Shown here piece after piece: positions 48,733 through 61,279 of a stretch of DNA of 64,000 nt. Below the pieces are notes generated by a model. That model had not been told where the DNA came from. It searched no databases and saw only the letters and a program-made list of their open reading frames with translations. This stretch comes from Coprinus comatus (lineage: Eukaryota; Basidiomycota; Agaricomycetes; Agaricales; Agaricaceae), in NCBI GenBank assembly GCA_034638255.1, contig JAWPGT010000005.1, positions 930,001 to 994,000 on the forward strand, written 5' to 3'. Numbering within the stretch: position 1 is the stretch's first letter; every line of letters starts with the position of its first letter. A program made the position numbers and the translations under genes.

Positions 48733-51700
48733 ATGGACGCCTGGCCTACCGACCATCGTCCTCAAAAACCTACAAACAACATCAGGGGCAAGGAGAGGGG
48801 CAATGTGAAGAGGAATTACCCTCTTCTGGACGCTGGTATTGTCGATGCAGCGACCTTGGTAGAGAGGGATGGTAAACTTGAGTGGGATGCAATTGTCGTT
48901 CCAAAACTTGCACGTCAGTCCTTGTTTTATGTGCTTCTAGCTGTTTTATCGATAAAAAGCTCCAGGTCAAAAGAAAAGATTTCGTGTTACTCAGAAATTT
49001 GAAATATTCCCGCCGACAAAACCCTGTCCAGAACCAGAACCCAGTGTTCCAATCGACCAAAGAGCTGATCATCAAGTTAGTTTCTCAGTCATTATAACAA
49101 CCTTCGCTCACCTTATTACCAGGCACACTACTTGCGGACACATTTCCCTGATGCTGAAGTCACAAGTGAAATTATTCGTGAGCAAGTCGTTCAAGAAGTT
49201 CGTCAAAATCAAGAGCTTGCAAAATTCGATACATTTCAAGGAAATTTGATCGACATAGTAGTAGACTATGACGGCTCAACGAAACGGTCCTACGTTGCCT
49301 TTCCTATGGGTGAAATCAATGCTGAACTCGGTGAATATCTTTCTACATGTATGATTTACTCCATTGTTTATCTCGTATTAGACATTACACCTCTAATTGT
49401 TGAAGAAAATGGAAACACAACGATCAAACCAAATGTAATTCCTAGGCGAACGTTTAGTACCCCTATTCAACAAATAACCGCTTCTTCTTCTACTGACCGA
49501 CAAGGTAAGTTTAAATTACAAGGCTTAAAACGGATTGTTAACCAGCATACTAGCATTACTTGCTATACGAACTTTCGGAGCGACATCTTTACTTACTATA
49601 GACCATACTTCAACTACCCAGGGAGGTCTCTTGGATGTGACATACTTTACCAGCCACGACGTTGGTGGTGACTCAATCATGGATGTCAACCTTTCTCAGC
49701 CTCCATCTCCTTTTGAAGTACTCCTTATAAACAAGAAAGGAGGCATCTTTGGGTGTAGTTTGAGTACAGGCAAGAAGACCATGTGAACCTCTTCCCTGTT
49801 TGGCTTATTATTCTCGTCTAACTTGGTTTCTTCAGGGTGAAACTTCATGATGGACCGGTCAACTCCTCCACAGATCAATTTTGGAGGATAGGCTCTGGAA
49901 GTAAACCCACCGAATGTACCATTTTATCTGAAAAAATCTTGAATCAACTTGATTTCCGAGTAAGTGTGGTAATCTCAATATATCCTCTTTTTCTTCTGAT
50001 ACTTGGTAGACAAATACAGCCAATGCTTTATATACCGAAAATGCCAATGACTTCTTGACATCGGTTGAAAATTATTCACAAGACAATCTATTCCGACTAT
50101 GCACAACGTCTCAAATTCTATGGATTGATCCACGGTTTACTGGGAGACCACTCTTGGGATACAAACATCATAGGCAATTTGACAGAACTTTGCAAACCAA
50201 CACTTTATTCACCGGACAAACTCGTAGGTGCACCTTCCGTCGAGAGACACGGATTATTGACCTATAGACTTATAGCAATCACATTCCTAAGTTCAAGAAA
50301 AAATGGACATATTACAATCTATGATGTCTCTCGTCATACAAATGACCTCATATACGTCAATGATCATCCTACCGCTCTTACTCTTTCACCTGATAGTGGT
50401 AAGCCACATGCCGGATTAACATTCCTAAAACATGAAACGGGCGACATTGCTATATTCAAAATTGATGAACGATTAAGCGTATCATGTTTTGATACATGTC
50501 GAGATGATCATGAGATGGAACCACCGGAAAGAATGTTGTTGGAAGAAAATGATGATGTGAAGATTTTGAGAGAAAAGGGGCAGGTGAAGACTGATTTGGA
50601 GAGGTTTGGGGATAGAGATAGGCACAGAACCAATCTATATCCCCTTTATGATCGTGAGTTGTTATGTTTTGAGGATCCGCAGTTGTGTCTGATTTTTTTG
50701 GTAGACATTTTTCGAGAATATTTTGAACAACAGGAGAATGTAGAAGAAGAACAAGCAGAGGCTGTTTATGATGTCTTGGATAGACTTCCTATGTTTTGGC
50801 AAACTGTTGATGGACAAATTGAACATATGTTGACAACGTGAGTGAAAGTGATGAATTGGTGAGGGTGTTTAAATAAAGACACACTATACATAGGCATGAT
50901 ATCGCCTTTAGAGCGCACGAAGAACCCAAAGACGCAGCCAGGTCTGACTTCCTCACAGGTAGTCTACTCAATTCGACCCGAGGTTGTCGAGCGTTATCCC
51001 AGGGTAGACTACCTTTTGAAGACCTACGAAAAAGCATTCCTTGGCACATAAACATCAGTGACATTTACAACCGAATCGACCCTTCTCTGGATCTTAATGC
51101 GGATATGTCAACTATGATCGACTCATTGAGGGAATATGATCTTGAAGAGGATTCTGAACGTTCGGCGTTATCCATGAGAAGAGAGAATCAAGCAAGAGAA
51201 CAATTGGCTGCGGATCTTACACTTTCGAGAGATGTTTATTCCGGCATTCCGTTTGTGAAGGCTCGAGAAAAGGATGTGGGAGATGATTTAGAAACGATGA
51301 CTGAAGCACTTTCACTTGGAGGGCATGGAGTGGACGAGCCACCAGAAGTGGAATTTGGATATCTACGACCATTTAGTAAACCGAAAAACGGGCATTATGA
51401 GAAAGAGAGTAAATCTGGAAAAGATGAAGATAATAAGGTTTCTTTGCCTATGGGAGTACGCTGTTTGTTGCATGATTGGGAGGTTGGAACGAAGGTCAAA
51501 GATTATACGTTTACGGACCCGTATAATACCACGGGCGAAGGAGGTACAAATCCAAGCCAATCGTTGATTAACAAGCGGAGAATACGAAGCTCAATGCCGA
51601 ATATTTTGCAACAATCAGTACCAATGACACAATCTCAACAACCTCCGCCCATTCTTCGTGCACAACCTATAGCGTCTACTCAACCTCAGCGACCACGTGC

Positions 51701-51869
51701 GGCTCCACAGTCTCAAGAAGTTCTGGGCCCCGTTGGAGATCTTGGACAATCACAACTCGAGTCACAACAATACATGGCGAGTACTCAAGTGCTTCCTGGA
51801 CCACATGGTGGTCGGCTGTCTATGTCTATGAAGAAGAAAGGGGTGAAAAAGCGACTTGGAGGGTTTTAA
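48733..51869 (+). CDS. RRN6: RNA polymerase I core factor subunit RRN6
   Basis: A large multi-exon gene beginning MDAWPTDHRP. The N-terminal half would fold as a WD40-like propeller and the C-terminal half as a helical bundle, as known for Rrn6. The assignment rests on the C-terminal pattern: VRCLLHDWEVGTKVKDYTF, then RRIRSSMPNILQQS, a Gln/Pro-rich linker, and the ending QVLPGPHGGRLS...KKRLGGF, a highly conserved terminal signature of Rrn6. With Rrn7 and Rrn11 it forms the core factor that recruits Pol I to the rDNA promoter. The Pfam family is fungal and fast-evolving, so the middle is poorly conserved. Start chosen as the ATG at 48733; an out-of-frame ATG lies 5 nt earlier. Confidence 0.85.
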
Positions 51870-52035
51870 TTTTTTGTAAATAGTCGATAGTTAGGTGGAA
51901 TAGCAATTATGAGACCCAAATAAGGCAAGAGTACAGATCTAGGAAACCGGCTTCTTCCCTCTCCAACACCGTCTCTAATCTTTACGCGTGCCGTGCACGA
52001 AGCTGGTCTCGAGCACCAGCCAGAAAGCTCGCTCT

Positions 52036-53682
52036 ATGGATGGAAATAGGTCTCTGCCGTCTATTTCTTTGTTTTCTCGCCTTTTCTGACCTTTCTCCTT
52101 CCAGCTCGTCCACACACCCCTTGTATAATTCAGTGGTACTCAACGATGCTCTCCGAAGTCCGTTATCACCCTTTCGTTTCCACAGCCATACTCAATCCAC
52201 CTCACAGACCACAAGGCTGTCGTATGTGCCCTTTCTGCCAGCTATATATCGACATTCGCTGGGTACCCGGTACATCTCCGCCCTGATGTCATGTAACGAG
52301 TATCTCACTGATCCAGGGCTCACATAGCTGGACTCTATCAAGTCGAGGTTACAGACAACCAAGGGCCCGATAACTATTCCTAGCCTGGCAGCACTTGTGT
52401 ACAAAGAGGAGGGCATTAGGGGCTTTTACCGTGGTTTATGGATCCCACTTGTAACAATATCCTTCGTCAGTGAGCATCTTTTTTTCCTTCTCGCTTTTTA
52501 GGTCCATTCAACAATTCAAAATAATGTAGGAGCTGCAAGCTTCACAATATACTCGAGAACGAAAGAACATTTTGCGGAACATGACATTCTGTGTCGTCAC
52601 AATATCCTTGACGCTGCTTTGACGGGTGGTATAAGCGGAGCCATGTCAGGATCACTAATCTCATTTACTAGTGCACGTACGTATTGTATTATTGGCTTCT
52701 CCCCACGCACTTGTCGCTAATTCGACTCTACGTGCTTCTTGTGTTTTTTGTTTGCAGCGTTTGAGCTCGTCAAGGTTATTTATATCCCTTGGTGATCACT
52801 TTGAGAATATCCTTCAGCGATAGCTTATTCGAATTTCAGGTCCGAAGACAGCTCGAGTATAGTATCGCACAAACTAAAGGTGTCGCATTGGAACGTCCCC
52901 CTTCCACTATACAAGCCGTCAAGGAGATTTTCAGGACGAACGGGTTGGGAGGGTTGTATACTGGCTTCCGACTCCATTTCTGTGCGTTCTAGGTTTCTCT
53001 TCGGAAAGCTTCTCAGTTCTGATGATCTTAAAATAACGTCAATAGTACGTGATACTACTGGGACAGCTTTGTACTTCCTTGAGTACGATGGTATGCGACA
53101 TCTATTAGGTCGAAATCGAGCGGGTGATCAAGGACCTACACCTTCTTGGCTTCCCATACCTCCTTCGCTTGTACCCTTCGTATGTGGTTCTGTATCGGGT
53201 GTGAGTGATGTTTTTTTGGTTATAAGTCTAGCGTAACTCAAGAATGTCCGTTAGGTGACATCATGGGCTTTGATTTATCCTTTGGATGTGTGCGTATCTC
53301 GTTTTATGGTCCCTAGACAAAATAGCTCATAATGCTGTCGGTTTACAGAGTTAAAACAAAAGTTCAACAACGTGCGCTCGCTGGTGAAAAACAACGGGGA
53401 CCATGGGAGACACTTTGGAGACTAATACGCGGTTTGTCTCAAGTTTCCCTCATATCTTATGAAATCCCTTGTACTCATGTAAACATAATGAATTTAGGTC
53501 CTGACCCAAATAACCCTAAACCTCTCCTAGCAGGTATCGGGAGATTATATCGTGGTCTTGGTGTTAGTGCCGTAAGGAGTATAACAACTCATGGACTCCT
53601 TTGGACGTTCTTTGACATGACAGCTCATTATATCGATAACCTACCACCATCTCCTTATAAATCCAACGACGACGTACCTTGA
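52036..53682 (+). CDS. Mitochondrial carrier family (SLC25) protein
   Basis: About ten short exons. The first (52036-52049) reads MDGN and joins SSSTHPLYNSV, then PYSIHLTDHKAVVCALSASY. The three carrier repeats are visible from their signatures: GYPLDSIKSRLQT after the first helix, APFELVKVRRQLEY in the second, and YPLDVVKTKVQQRA in the third. Matching EG or G-x-G turn motifs (EGIRGFYRGL, GLGGLYTGF, GIGRLYRGLG) follow each. The carrier sits in the inner membrane and exchanges solutes; the substrate is not assignable by eye. The odd Ile-Lys and Val-Lys pairs in place of the more usual PX[DE]XX[RK] are within family variation. The first-exon structure is inferred from frame. Confidence 0.82.
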
Positions 53683-54459
53683 AAAAAAAAATGATGTTTT
53701 CTCTTTTTCTTCTTCCATCCAATAATCCTAACCCATATAGTATCCACTTCTTTTCACTGGTCTTCTCTTCTCCTTGTCATATGACAACAAACGTATACAG
53801 GATTACCACACCCCCTTTCTTTTTAAGGAGGGTTCTATTTATTCTCTTCTTACTCCCAACAATATATAACACCCCTCCACCTCAACCTGCACTTTTTTTT
53901 TTTGGCTATCCAAACACTCACAATCAATCATGAAAAGACTTGCTTAACTTGTTCCACTTTTTCTTTTTTGCTTCTTTTGCTTCTTTACTTTTATAGTAGT
54001 CCAGGGTTTTTTCTTTCCTTTCTATGGTGAATTCGCGAATTGCCCATCCCCCATCTGCCGTTTATAATACAATACAATATCAAAAATTCTCTTTCTTCTC
54101 TTTTCTTTTCTTTTCTTTTCTTTTCTTTTTAGCAGATCTTCCAATCACGACATAAATTAGAGTATAATATCTGGTTTCTCAACCCCCCTTATATTAAAAT
54201 TTATCACAAAAGAAAGAAGAAAAAAAAGACAGAAGGATGACATAAATGACAGTAGAATTGGCGTCATTGGGAAAGTTGGAATAGCGTCATTATCGTCGTC
54301 ATATTTTCTTCTATTCAAAGTTACTCCATGCAAGTAAGTAGGTAACGTGCTGACATCTACAACAACAAAAAAAGAAGCTAAAGTATTTTTTTTCTGCACT
54401 CCACCAACTTCTAACAACATGCATTACAACGTTATATTTTAAAAGTGTAATCAACTCCT
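53683..54459. other. Convergent intergenic region with pyrimidine tracts
   Basis: The 3' flanks of the carrier and CCT4. The top strand is strongly T/C-biased, with a (TTTTC)n microsatellite at 54101-54129. Open frames at 53679-53933 and 54157-54420 are composed of low-complexity residues. No gene seen. Confidence 0.55.
54101..54129. repeat. (TTTTC)n microsatellite
   Basis: Five to six pentamer units in a long pyrimidine tract between convergent genes. Probably length-polymorphic. Confidence 0.85.
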
Positions 54460-56514
54460 TCATCGTGCTTGGACATAATCATCAATCTTAAGCAACAAAC
54501 AGACCGTTTCCGTAGCAAGTTCGATAGCGCTAGTGGAAACCAAGAGAGGTTGTACAACATCCTCTTCCAAAATGTTGGAAATAAGACCCTGAAAGAATAA
54601 ATCAACATTATGCTTCTCTGTTGAGGACAAAATAACAAACCTTGCGAACATTGATTCCTGCATTACGTTCACCGAGAGCATGTCTGTTTCGGAGTTCAGT
54701 CACGATAGCAATTGGGTTGAGACCTGCATTTTCTGCGAGTGTGGTTGGGATAACCTCTAGAGCTTCAGCATATGCTTGAATACAGTATCCCTCCATTCCT
54801 TTAAGGGTTTGGGCATATTGTGATAGCAGGCGAGAGACGTGGATCTCTGGTGCACCCCCACCACCGATCAATGCACTAAACATACAAAATTAAATGTAAG
54901 GTATGGATGAAAGAGTGACCGAAAACATACCGCTTCTTGACTAGACAGCGTACCACGCAAAGAGCATCATGCAAACTACGCTCACATTCCTCTACAACAA
55001 GGTGATTGGCACCCATTGCAAGAATGCTAACTGTCCTTCCCCGGTTCTTGATACCAGTAATCTTGACAACCTTGACACCAGATTCGCTCGTTTCCTCGAC
55101 GAGATCTGCGTGTCCGAGCTTATCCTCCGTGAAACCGTCAATGTCAGCAATGGGCTTGCATCCCAAGCTCTTTGACAGGAACTCAATCTCATCACGTTCG
55201 ACATCTTTAACACAAAGGATATTCAGTCGTTTGAGGAAGTTGAGGGAGATGTCGTCTACTGCGTCACGTAGTATTGATTTTTGGATTAATAGGACATTGC
55301 AGTTGGCCTTTTTGATGCGTTTGCAGATGTTGAGAATGTATTGACGACCCTCTTTGAGAACTTTGTCCATTTGTCGGTAATCGTTAATCACAACGGTGTT
55401 ATCCATCTGTTTCCAAGTAGTCAGAGCTGAAATGGGGTATGCGAATGTGGTATCCGGGACTCACGTCTGGCTTGGGTGCGGACAATTGGAATTGAATAAT
55501 TGCAATCTTGGCATTTGGCATGCGTGTAAGACCACCAGCGGAGACGACGACATTTTGTTTCAGTACGACACCATCTACCAACTCGGTGTCTTCGATCGTA
55601 CCGCCGACCTTGTTCACGATCCTAACATCCCGGAGATCGACGTTGGATGATGTGGGTGTTACTAAACGAGTAACTGCGGAGACGGCGATGGGAGCCAAAG
55701 TGGAAGAATATTGGGATACGATCTGAAGTTGAGATTTGCATTGAGACAACCATAGGGAGAGAAAAAGAAGAATTATATACCTTTGAGTTCAAGGATGTGC
55801 TCGCTGCACGAAGGAGACTGGCTCTATCATTGAGATCTACAGGTGTTGAGATTTCTGTAAGGTATTCAACGGCTTTGGCAGAGGCTTTCAAAAAAGCCTC
55901 GGCAATAATGGTCGGGTGAATGCCTTTTTGCAGCATCTTCTCTGCAGCACCTAAGAAACTTCCTGCAAGAACGACGACTGAAGTTGTACCGTCACCGGCC
56001 TCGACGTCTTGCGCAGCGGAGAGATCCACCAACTTTATTCACAAAACACTGAGCAAGACGATAGATAAAAGTAATTGTGGCATACCATTTTTGCGGCAGG
56101 ATGGAGGGCCTGAATGCTCTTGAGGATCGTAGCACCGTCGTTTGTGATGATAGTTTCACCTTTTGAGGTTTGGATCTGAAGAACATGAATGATTTTATTT
56201 AGATTATGATCAGAGTGACATACCATCTTATCCATTCCTCGCGGTCCCAGAGACGTCCGCACAGCGTCACTAATAGCTGAATACACCTTGCATCGTTAGC
56301 TTAATTCAAGAATATATGCGAGAAAAATGGACCTTTGGCTGCAACCATATTAGACAATCGCAGCTCCATAGGCTTGCCCTGAGCAACGCGTTAATTAGAG
56401 ATCGGGCAGGATGTAGAGAATGGAGATATTTGCCTTGTCTTTGAAGGCAGCATTTGAGCCTGAGAGGTTCTTTGTGATGCCCTGCTGGGCTGTTGTGGGT
56501 GCTTTTGCGGCCAT
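54460..56514 (-). CDS. CCT4: T-complex protein 1 subunit delta (CCT4)
   Basis: A multi-exon chaperonin subunit of about 530 residues, starting [23 protein letters not shown]-site motifs are [28 protein letters not shown] [18 protein letters not shown] and [18 protein letters not shown]; the second half has [14 protein letters not shown] and GINVRKGLISNI-type ends. [19 protein letters not shown] and [19 protein letters not shown] place it in the delta group. CCT folds actin and tubulin in the cytosol. The first intron (56379-56433) has a GC donor (AAG/GCAAAT) and a normal CAG acceptor, with the frame preserved at KDK-GKPMEL. Divergent from UFD1, with 124 bp between starts. Confidence 0.95.
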
Positions 56515-56638
56515 GGATCGACTTTGAGAATTAGGAGGACATCCTCAAATGAACGCGTCCATTCCCATATCAGGATCCATGTCACACAGTCACACTCCCC
56601 ATTACGCGTCATTACATTTATCTCTACTCCAAACACCC
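56515..56638. promoter_or_regulatory. Divergent promoter CCT4 / UFD1 with two ACGCGT boxes
   Basis: The 124 bp between the start codons holds ACGCGT at 56553-56558 and 56604-56609. A third copy lies at 56386-56391, inside CCT4 intron 1. ACGCGT is the binding core of MBF-type G1/S regulators in fungi. By base composition about one copy per 6 kb would be expected in this window, so three in 224 bp is a local excess. Confidence 0.45.
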
Positions 56639-58312
56639 ATGGCTTTTGTATGTCCTTTTTCTGCCCATACTCTTTATACTGACTTATCTATCTATCATAC
56701 AGCTCGGCGCAAACAACGGCCCTGGCGGACTCTTTGCCCATCTTGCAGGGTATTTGGTCCCTTGCTCTGTTCTGGCACTCATTAACGTTTGCACAGTGGG
56801 TTTCCCGGTGCATATGGACCTGGACGAGGAAACAGAAACCCAAGATCATATGATGAATATCTCAAGGCATATAGTGTAGCCATGCTACCAGGTCGTCAAA
56901 GAGACAATGTTTCTTATGGTGGAAAGAGTACGTACGATCTTAATGGCGTATCTGCCTGCCATGTTGACTATACACCCAAGTTATCATGCCCCCATCTGCT
57001 TTGGCAAGCTTGACAAATCTTGATCTCGAATCACCATGGGTGTTCCAGCTTCGGAATCCAAGCAATCCCGCTGCATCCACACATGCGGGTGTATTAGAGT
57101 TTATTGCCGAAGAGGGTGTTGTCCATCTACCCTACTGGATGATGAAAACCCTTCGACTGAACGAAGGAGATCCTATCCGAATTACTGGAGCCGATCTGAA
57201 GAAGGGAAAATTCGTCAAGTTACAGGCGCAATCCGTCCATTTTCTCGAGCTTTCAGACCACAAAGCAGTGTAGGTTATTGAACACTACTAATGTGCAATA
57301 GGCTGATTATCATTTTGAACAGACTTGAACAGGCGCTTCGTAACTTCTCGGCGTTGACACAAGGTGATATCATCGAAATATCATACAACTCGATAGTATT
57401 TGGGCTACTAGTCATGGAAACGAAACCAGGAGGTGAAGGTATTAGTATCATCGATACCGATCTTGAAACCGACTTCGCTGCTCCTGTTGGCTATGTTGAA
57501 CCGGAACGCCCGAAGGCCCCTGCACCCGCTACCATGGCCTCCAAGCTAAACATTGATCTTAACTCACAATCACCTGGGTCATCGCGGCCTGGTTCTTCTC
57601 TCGCTGGTGGGTTCACTGGAACCAGCTCCCAAGCAGTTAGTAAAGACGGTGATCACTGGGAAAGCTTCAAAGGGAAGGGGGAGACATTGACTGGTAGGAA
57701 GACAAAAGGTCGTGGTGTAAGTCATAGGAAAGTCGAGGAAGTTTCAGCAGAAAGTAAGATCATTCGAACAGAGTATGTTGGTACATTTTTCTCTTCGTAT
57801 AATATATCTCACCATTCTTTAGCAAGCGACGCATTGTCAACAACGACATGCTCCTTGAATCTGAAGCCAAAGTTCCTGCCGCCCTGAACCTGCCATTTGG
57901 ACAGCTATTCTTTGGTTTCAATGTTACTACCTACAAACCGCCTAGCTCACCTCCTGGGTCCCCCGCAGAATCACAGGTTAGTTCCCTTTCTTTTTGTCGT
58001 AAAATTGAAAACTGACCATGCCTGTAGTCTCCGCCCCAAACTTTCGGTGGTGCTGGTCGTACGCTAACAGGACGCACTTTAAACTCTTCTCAACCTCAAA
58101 CTTCATCCTCGGGAAAGGGCAAAGAGAAAGCAACAAGTAATCACGACTGGGGTACATCCGGCCATTCCCTAAGCAGTCAAATTGGTGCGGGTGGTGCTAG
58201 TGTACCAAGACCACCTCAACGCAACAAGAAAGGACTTGAAAGAGAGCGAAGCCCTACACCTGACTTCGGTGTTGATGATGACGATATAATCATGTACAGC
58301 GATGATGAGTGA
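56639..58312 (+). CDS. UFD1: Ubiquitin fusion degradation protein UFD1
   Basis: A multi-exon gene. A Gly-rich start (MAFLGANNGPGGLF) leads to SYDEYLKAYSVAMLPGRQRD and YGGKIIMPPSALASLT, the opening of the UFD1 double-psi barrel. FIAEEGVVHLPYWMMKTL and GDIIEISYNSIVFGLLVME complete the ubiquitin-binding UT3 region. The rest is Ser/Pro-rich, with short segments for Npl4 and Cdc48 binding, and ends in an acidic DDDDIIMYSDDE. With Npl4 it recruits Cdc48/p97 to ubiquitinated clients. Exons 1-3 are short and were joined by frame: ATGGCTTTT, then the Gly-rich exon, then the exon from the acceptor near 56796. Confidence 0.93.
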
Positions 58313-58421
58313 GATTGTTTTTGTTCACAGATCTTTGTCTTGATGCTTTTACCCTTTGGACCGTTGTAATCGTTGACATGTGTATTATTACTTTCACAAT
58401 ATAACCGCCAGAAATATGTTT

Positions 58422-60668
58422 TCAAAGCATAACTACTCCAACACCCTTTCCAGCCGGTATACCACCTTCTTCATTCATACCAGCCAAAGTAGCTGTTCTC
58501 CAGTTGTAGAGATAGAAATTAAGGAATCCATCACCTGGGCCAAACTGGACAAAAAGAAAGAAAAAACATAAGTCACATAACCTTTAGTAGTGGGTCACAT
58601 AGGAAAACGTACTTTGAGATCTTGTAACACTTGTACATTGTCCATTAATGTAAGAGCATTGAAAACATCAAAGCCAGCATTATTAGCGGTAACCAAAGCA
58701 TCACCAACTAAATGCTCCAATCGTCGTTTAAGTCTTCCATCTTCTTCAGCATGAGGTTCAAATGCGATACTTGTAGCGTAATAGTACAAATATGCAGCTT
58801 CGAGAATTGGATATTTCTGGTTTCCTATCACTGTCGATGGGAGGGAATAAAATGAGAAAAAGTCGGTTATCTGTCCGGTTCCTAGATCCTAAAGAAAAAG
58901 GTGTTAGTGGGAAAAAAAAGGTTCATTTTGACTGTTAAGACAGACAGACAGACATACTTCAACAACATAAGTCCAAGTAACAGCACCTTTCCTTCTATAT
59001 TTTCCCTCTCCAATATTTTCCTTTTCACCACCTCTTCCACTCAAAAATTGATGTTTAATTTCATCAATATCAAATATCGGAGTTGTACTAAACCTTTGCA
59101 TAAATTTCGTGAAAAGACTAGCAACTGGTAATAAATCTTTTTCTTCCATTTCACGAAGTCCAGGTAATGTCGTTGTGGAAGATACTTGATTTATACGTAT
59201 CATACGTGCTAATGTCATGTTTCGAGGAACGAAACAGAATCCGATGTCGAGAAGTTTTGGTACATTCAATGAACGATGGAAATATCTGGAAAAAAAAACA
59301 AGACGTTTGATGTTCGATTTAGAAATGAAAGGAATATGAATATGAATATGAACATGGAATTATATGATGTGAGAAGGATTTTTTTGAGACGAACCGGCAT
59401 GTAGCAACTGGTGTAGGGATAACTATTCCTGCAGTATAAATAGCTTGGAAAACACCTTTCAAATGGGTTTGACGAGTAACTTCTTTAATCAACAGAGGAG
59501 CCAATCGTTTTGATCGTAGACGTTTATGCACACAAAGATAATTGATCTCCGTAACATTAATTATACTTGAAGAAAATATTGAGAATATCTTGAAAGTGGA
59601 AGGAAGTGAGGCACGTACTTTTTACGAACTCTTAATGTCATTGGAACTCCTGAAATGAAAGCAACCAACTTTTTGGTTGCAGCAACACGAACCCCAATAT
59701 GCCATTCCTTGTAATAACCTGGAGGAGTTAAAGCCCTGTATCACATCTCAAAAACTCTGATCATTTACACAATCAATGTATAAAAAACACTTACCATTTC
59801 AAAAATTCAGCGCTATACTGGAATCTGAAACTAGCTTGATCATCTTCTACGTAGTTTGCTGATAGTAGATCATAAACTTCTTTGCACTACTTGACCTATT
59901 AACTCGATCTTCAACAAGTTCATTGTAATGGAAAACATACTTGATTGGGGTCGCTGATATCCAAAGAACACCATTCAAAGTCTTTATGTAACGGGTAAGG
60001 ATCTTGTCGGACCTCTTCTCTCGGCTTTGAAGGTTCGATATAACCATCATCGACAGGGGGACCTTCACCTATTTTCAAAATAACCATCCATTTATTCCAT
60101 AAGTAATTCAATCATGACACAAAGCAAACATACAGACCTGGTTTCGGTACTGGTTGAGTCTCCCAGAACTTGAAAAGGAACAGCCAGCGTTAGTAGGTAA
60201 AGTCAACATCACCCATTCAACATTGGTGTCGAAAAAAAAAAATACAACACACACCTTATGTTCACCCAAATCCTTCGCATTTATCCCACCAATTCCAGCT
60301 TTACCCTGCACAACATCCATAATCTTCAACTTATCCAACACATCCCTAATATTCTCCACAGTCAATTCTTCTGCGGGTATACTTCCATCAGCTTTAGCTT
60401 TCTCCAACACATCATTCACTAATACATCCGGAATCTCTGATTTCTTTTGTAAAAGTTTCAAAGGTTTGCGTCCCTTTGACTTCTTTTTCTTTTTCTTATT
60501 GTTACTGGAAGATGTTGTTGCTGCCGTCGTAGCTATTGTTGTAGTAGTTTGAATGGTATCAACAGTTTCTTCTTCTTCTTCCGAATCAGTTTGTTGTTCT
60601 TCCTCTACGCGTTCTTGATTGACAGGAACATTGTCTTCCGATTTTGACGGTTGCTCTGCCGATGACAT
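58422..60668 (-). CDS. NMT1: Glycylpeptide N-tetradecanoyltransferase (NMT1)
   Basis: A multi-exon gene of roughly 550 residues. The N-terminus ([13 protein letters not shown]) is acidic, then has a lysine-rich ribosome-binding stretch. The acyltransferase core shows [13 protein letters not shown] formed over a splice, [50 protein letters not shown] and the second half [20 protein letters not shown]. The C-terminal [18 protein letters not shown] and final VGVVML supply the carboxylate used in catalysis. It transfers myristate to N-terminal glycines such as those of Arf and G-alpha proteins. The longer in-frame start at 60785 adds 39 hydrophobic residues not seen in the family, so the internal ATG was chosen. 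Confidence 0.94.
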
Positions 60669-61279
60669 GACCAATAATGGTTGATCCAAGAAGAAAAGGA
60701 GAGTGGTGAAGGTCGTAATAAGAGTCGTATATATTTGCGTCACATACACGTGCTTGACATCAACGATGGTAGATAACACACGCAACTAATGCTAGGTCTT
60801 CAGCATTGTTGTGGTCCGAAATTGTGATACCACACTATCAGAGTTAGGTCATAACTATGTAACGTCCTAAACGAAACACAGGGTTGAACTAAACTAGGAT
60901 GCAGGCTCACATTCACAAGAGGTGTGTCTGTAACAGTTTTGCAACCTGGTACCATCCATAGATACTCACGGCGCTTTGTGCATGTACAATGATTGTTCGT
61001 TTGGGTAGTAGACCCAAGTTGTATAGAACAGTTATGTCACATTTACTTCTAGTTCTGTCATAGCAGTATTATACTTGGTACAATTGTTATTATATGTTAC
61101 ACAAAGCCTTGGAACTCGATGTTGTCTTTTTTGTACCATTATAGACCGATATTAGAATTATTGTCAATTGATAGTAGACGGTGATACTATGTAAAGGTTT
61201 TCAGGTATGGATTCTGAATATTCAAGGTGTGTTCGACTGGCGTAGTGAGTGTTCAAACATGGGCCGCATTCATGAATCG
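60669..61279. other. Intergenic region NMT1 / DUF6699 gene
   Basis: The NMT1 promoter and the 3' flank of the DUF6699 gene, AT-rich. No open frame with a motif and no RNA gene was seen. Confidence 0.5.
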
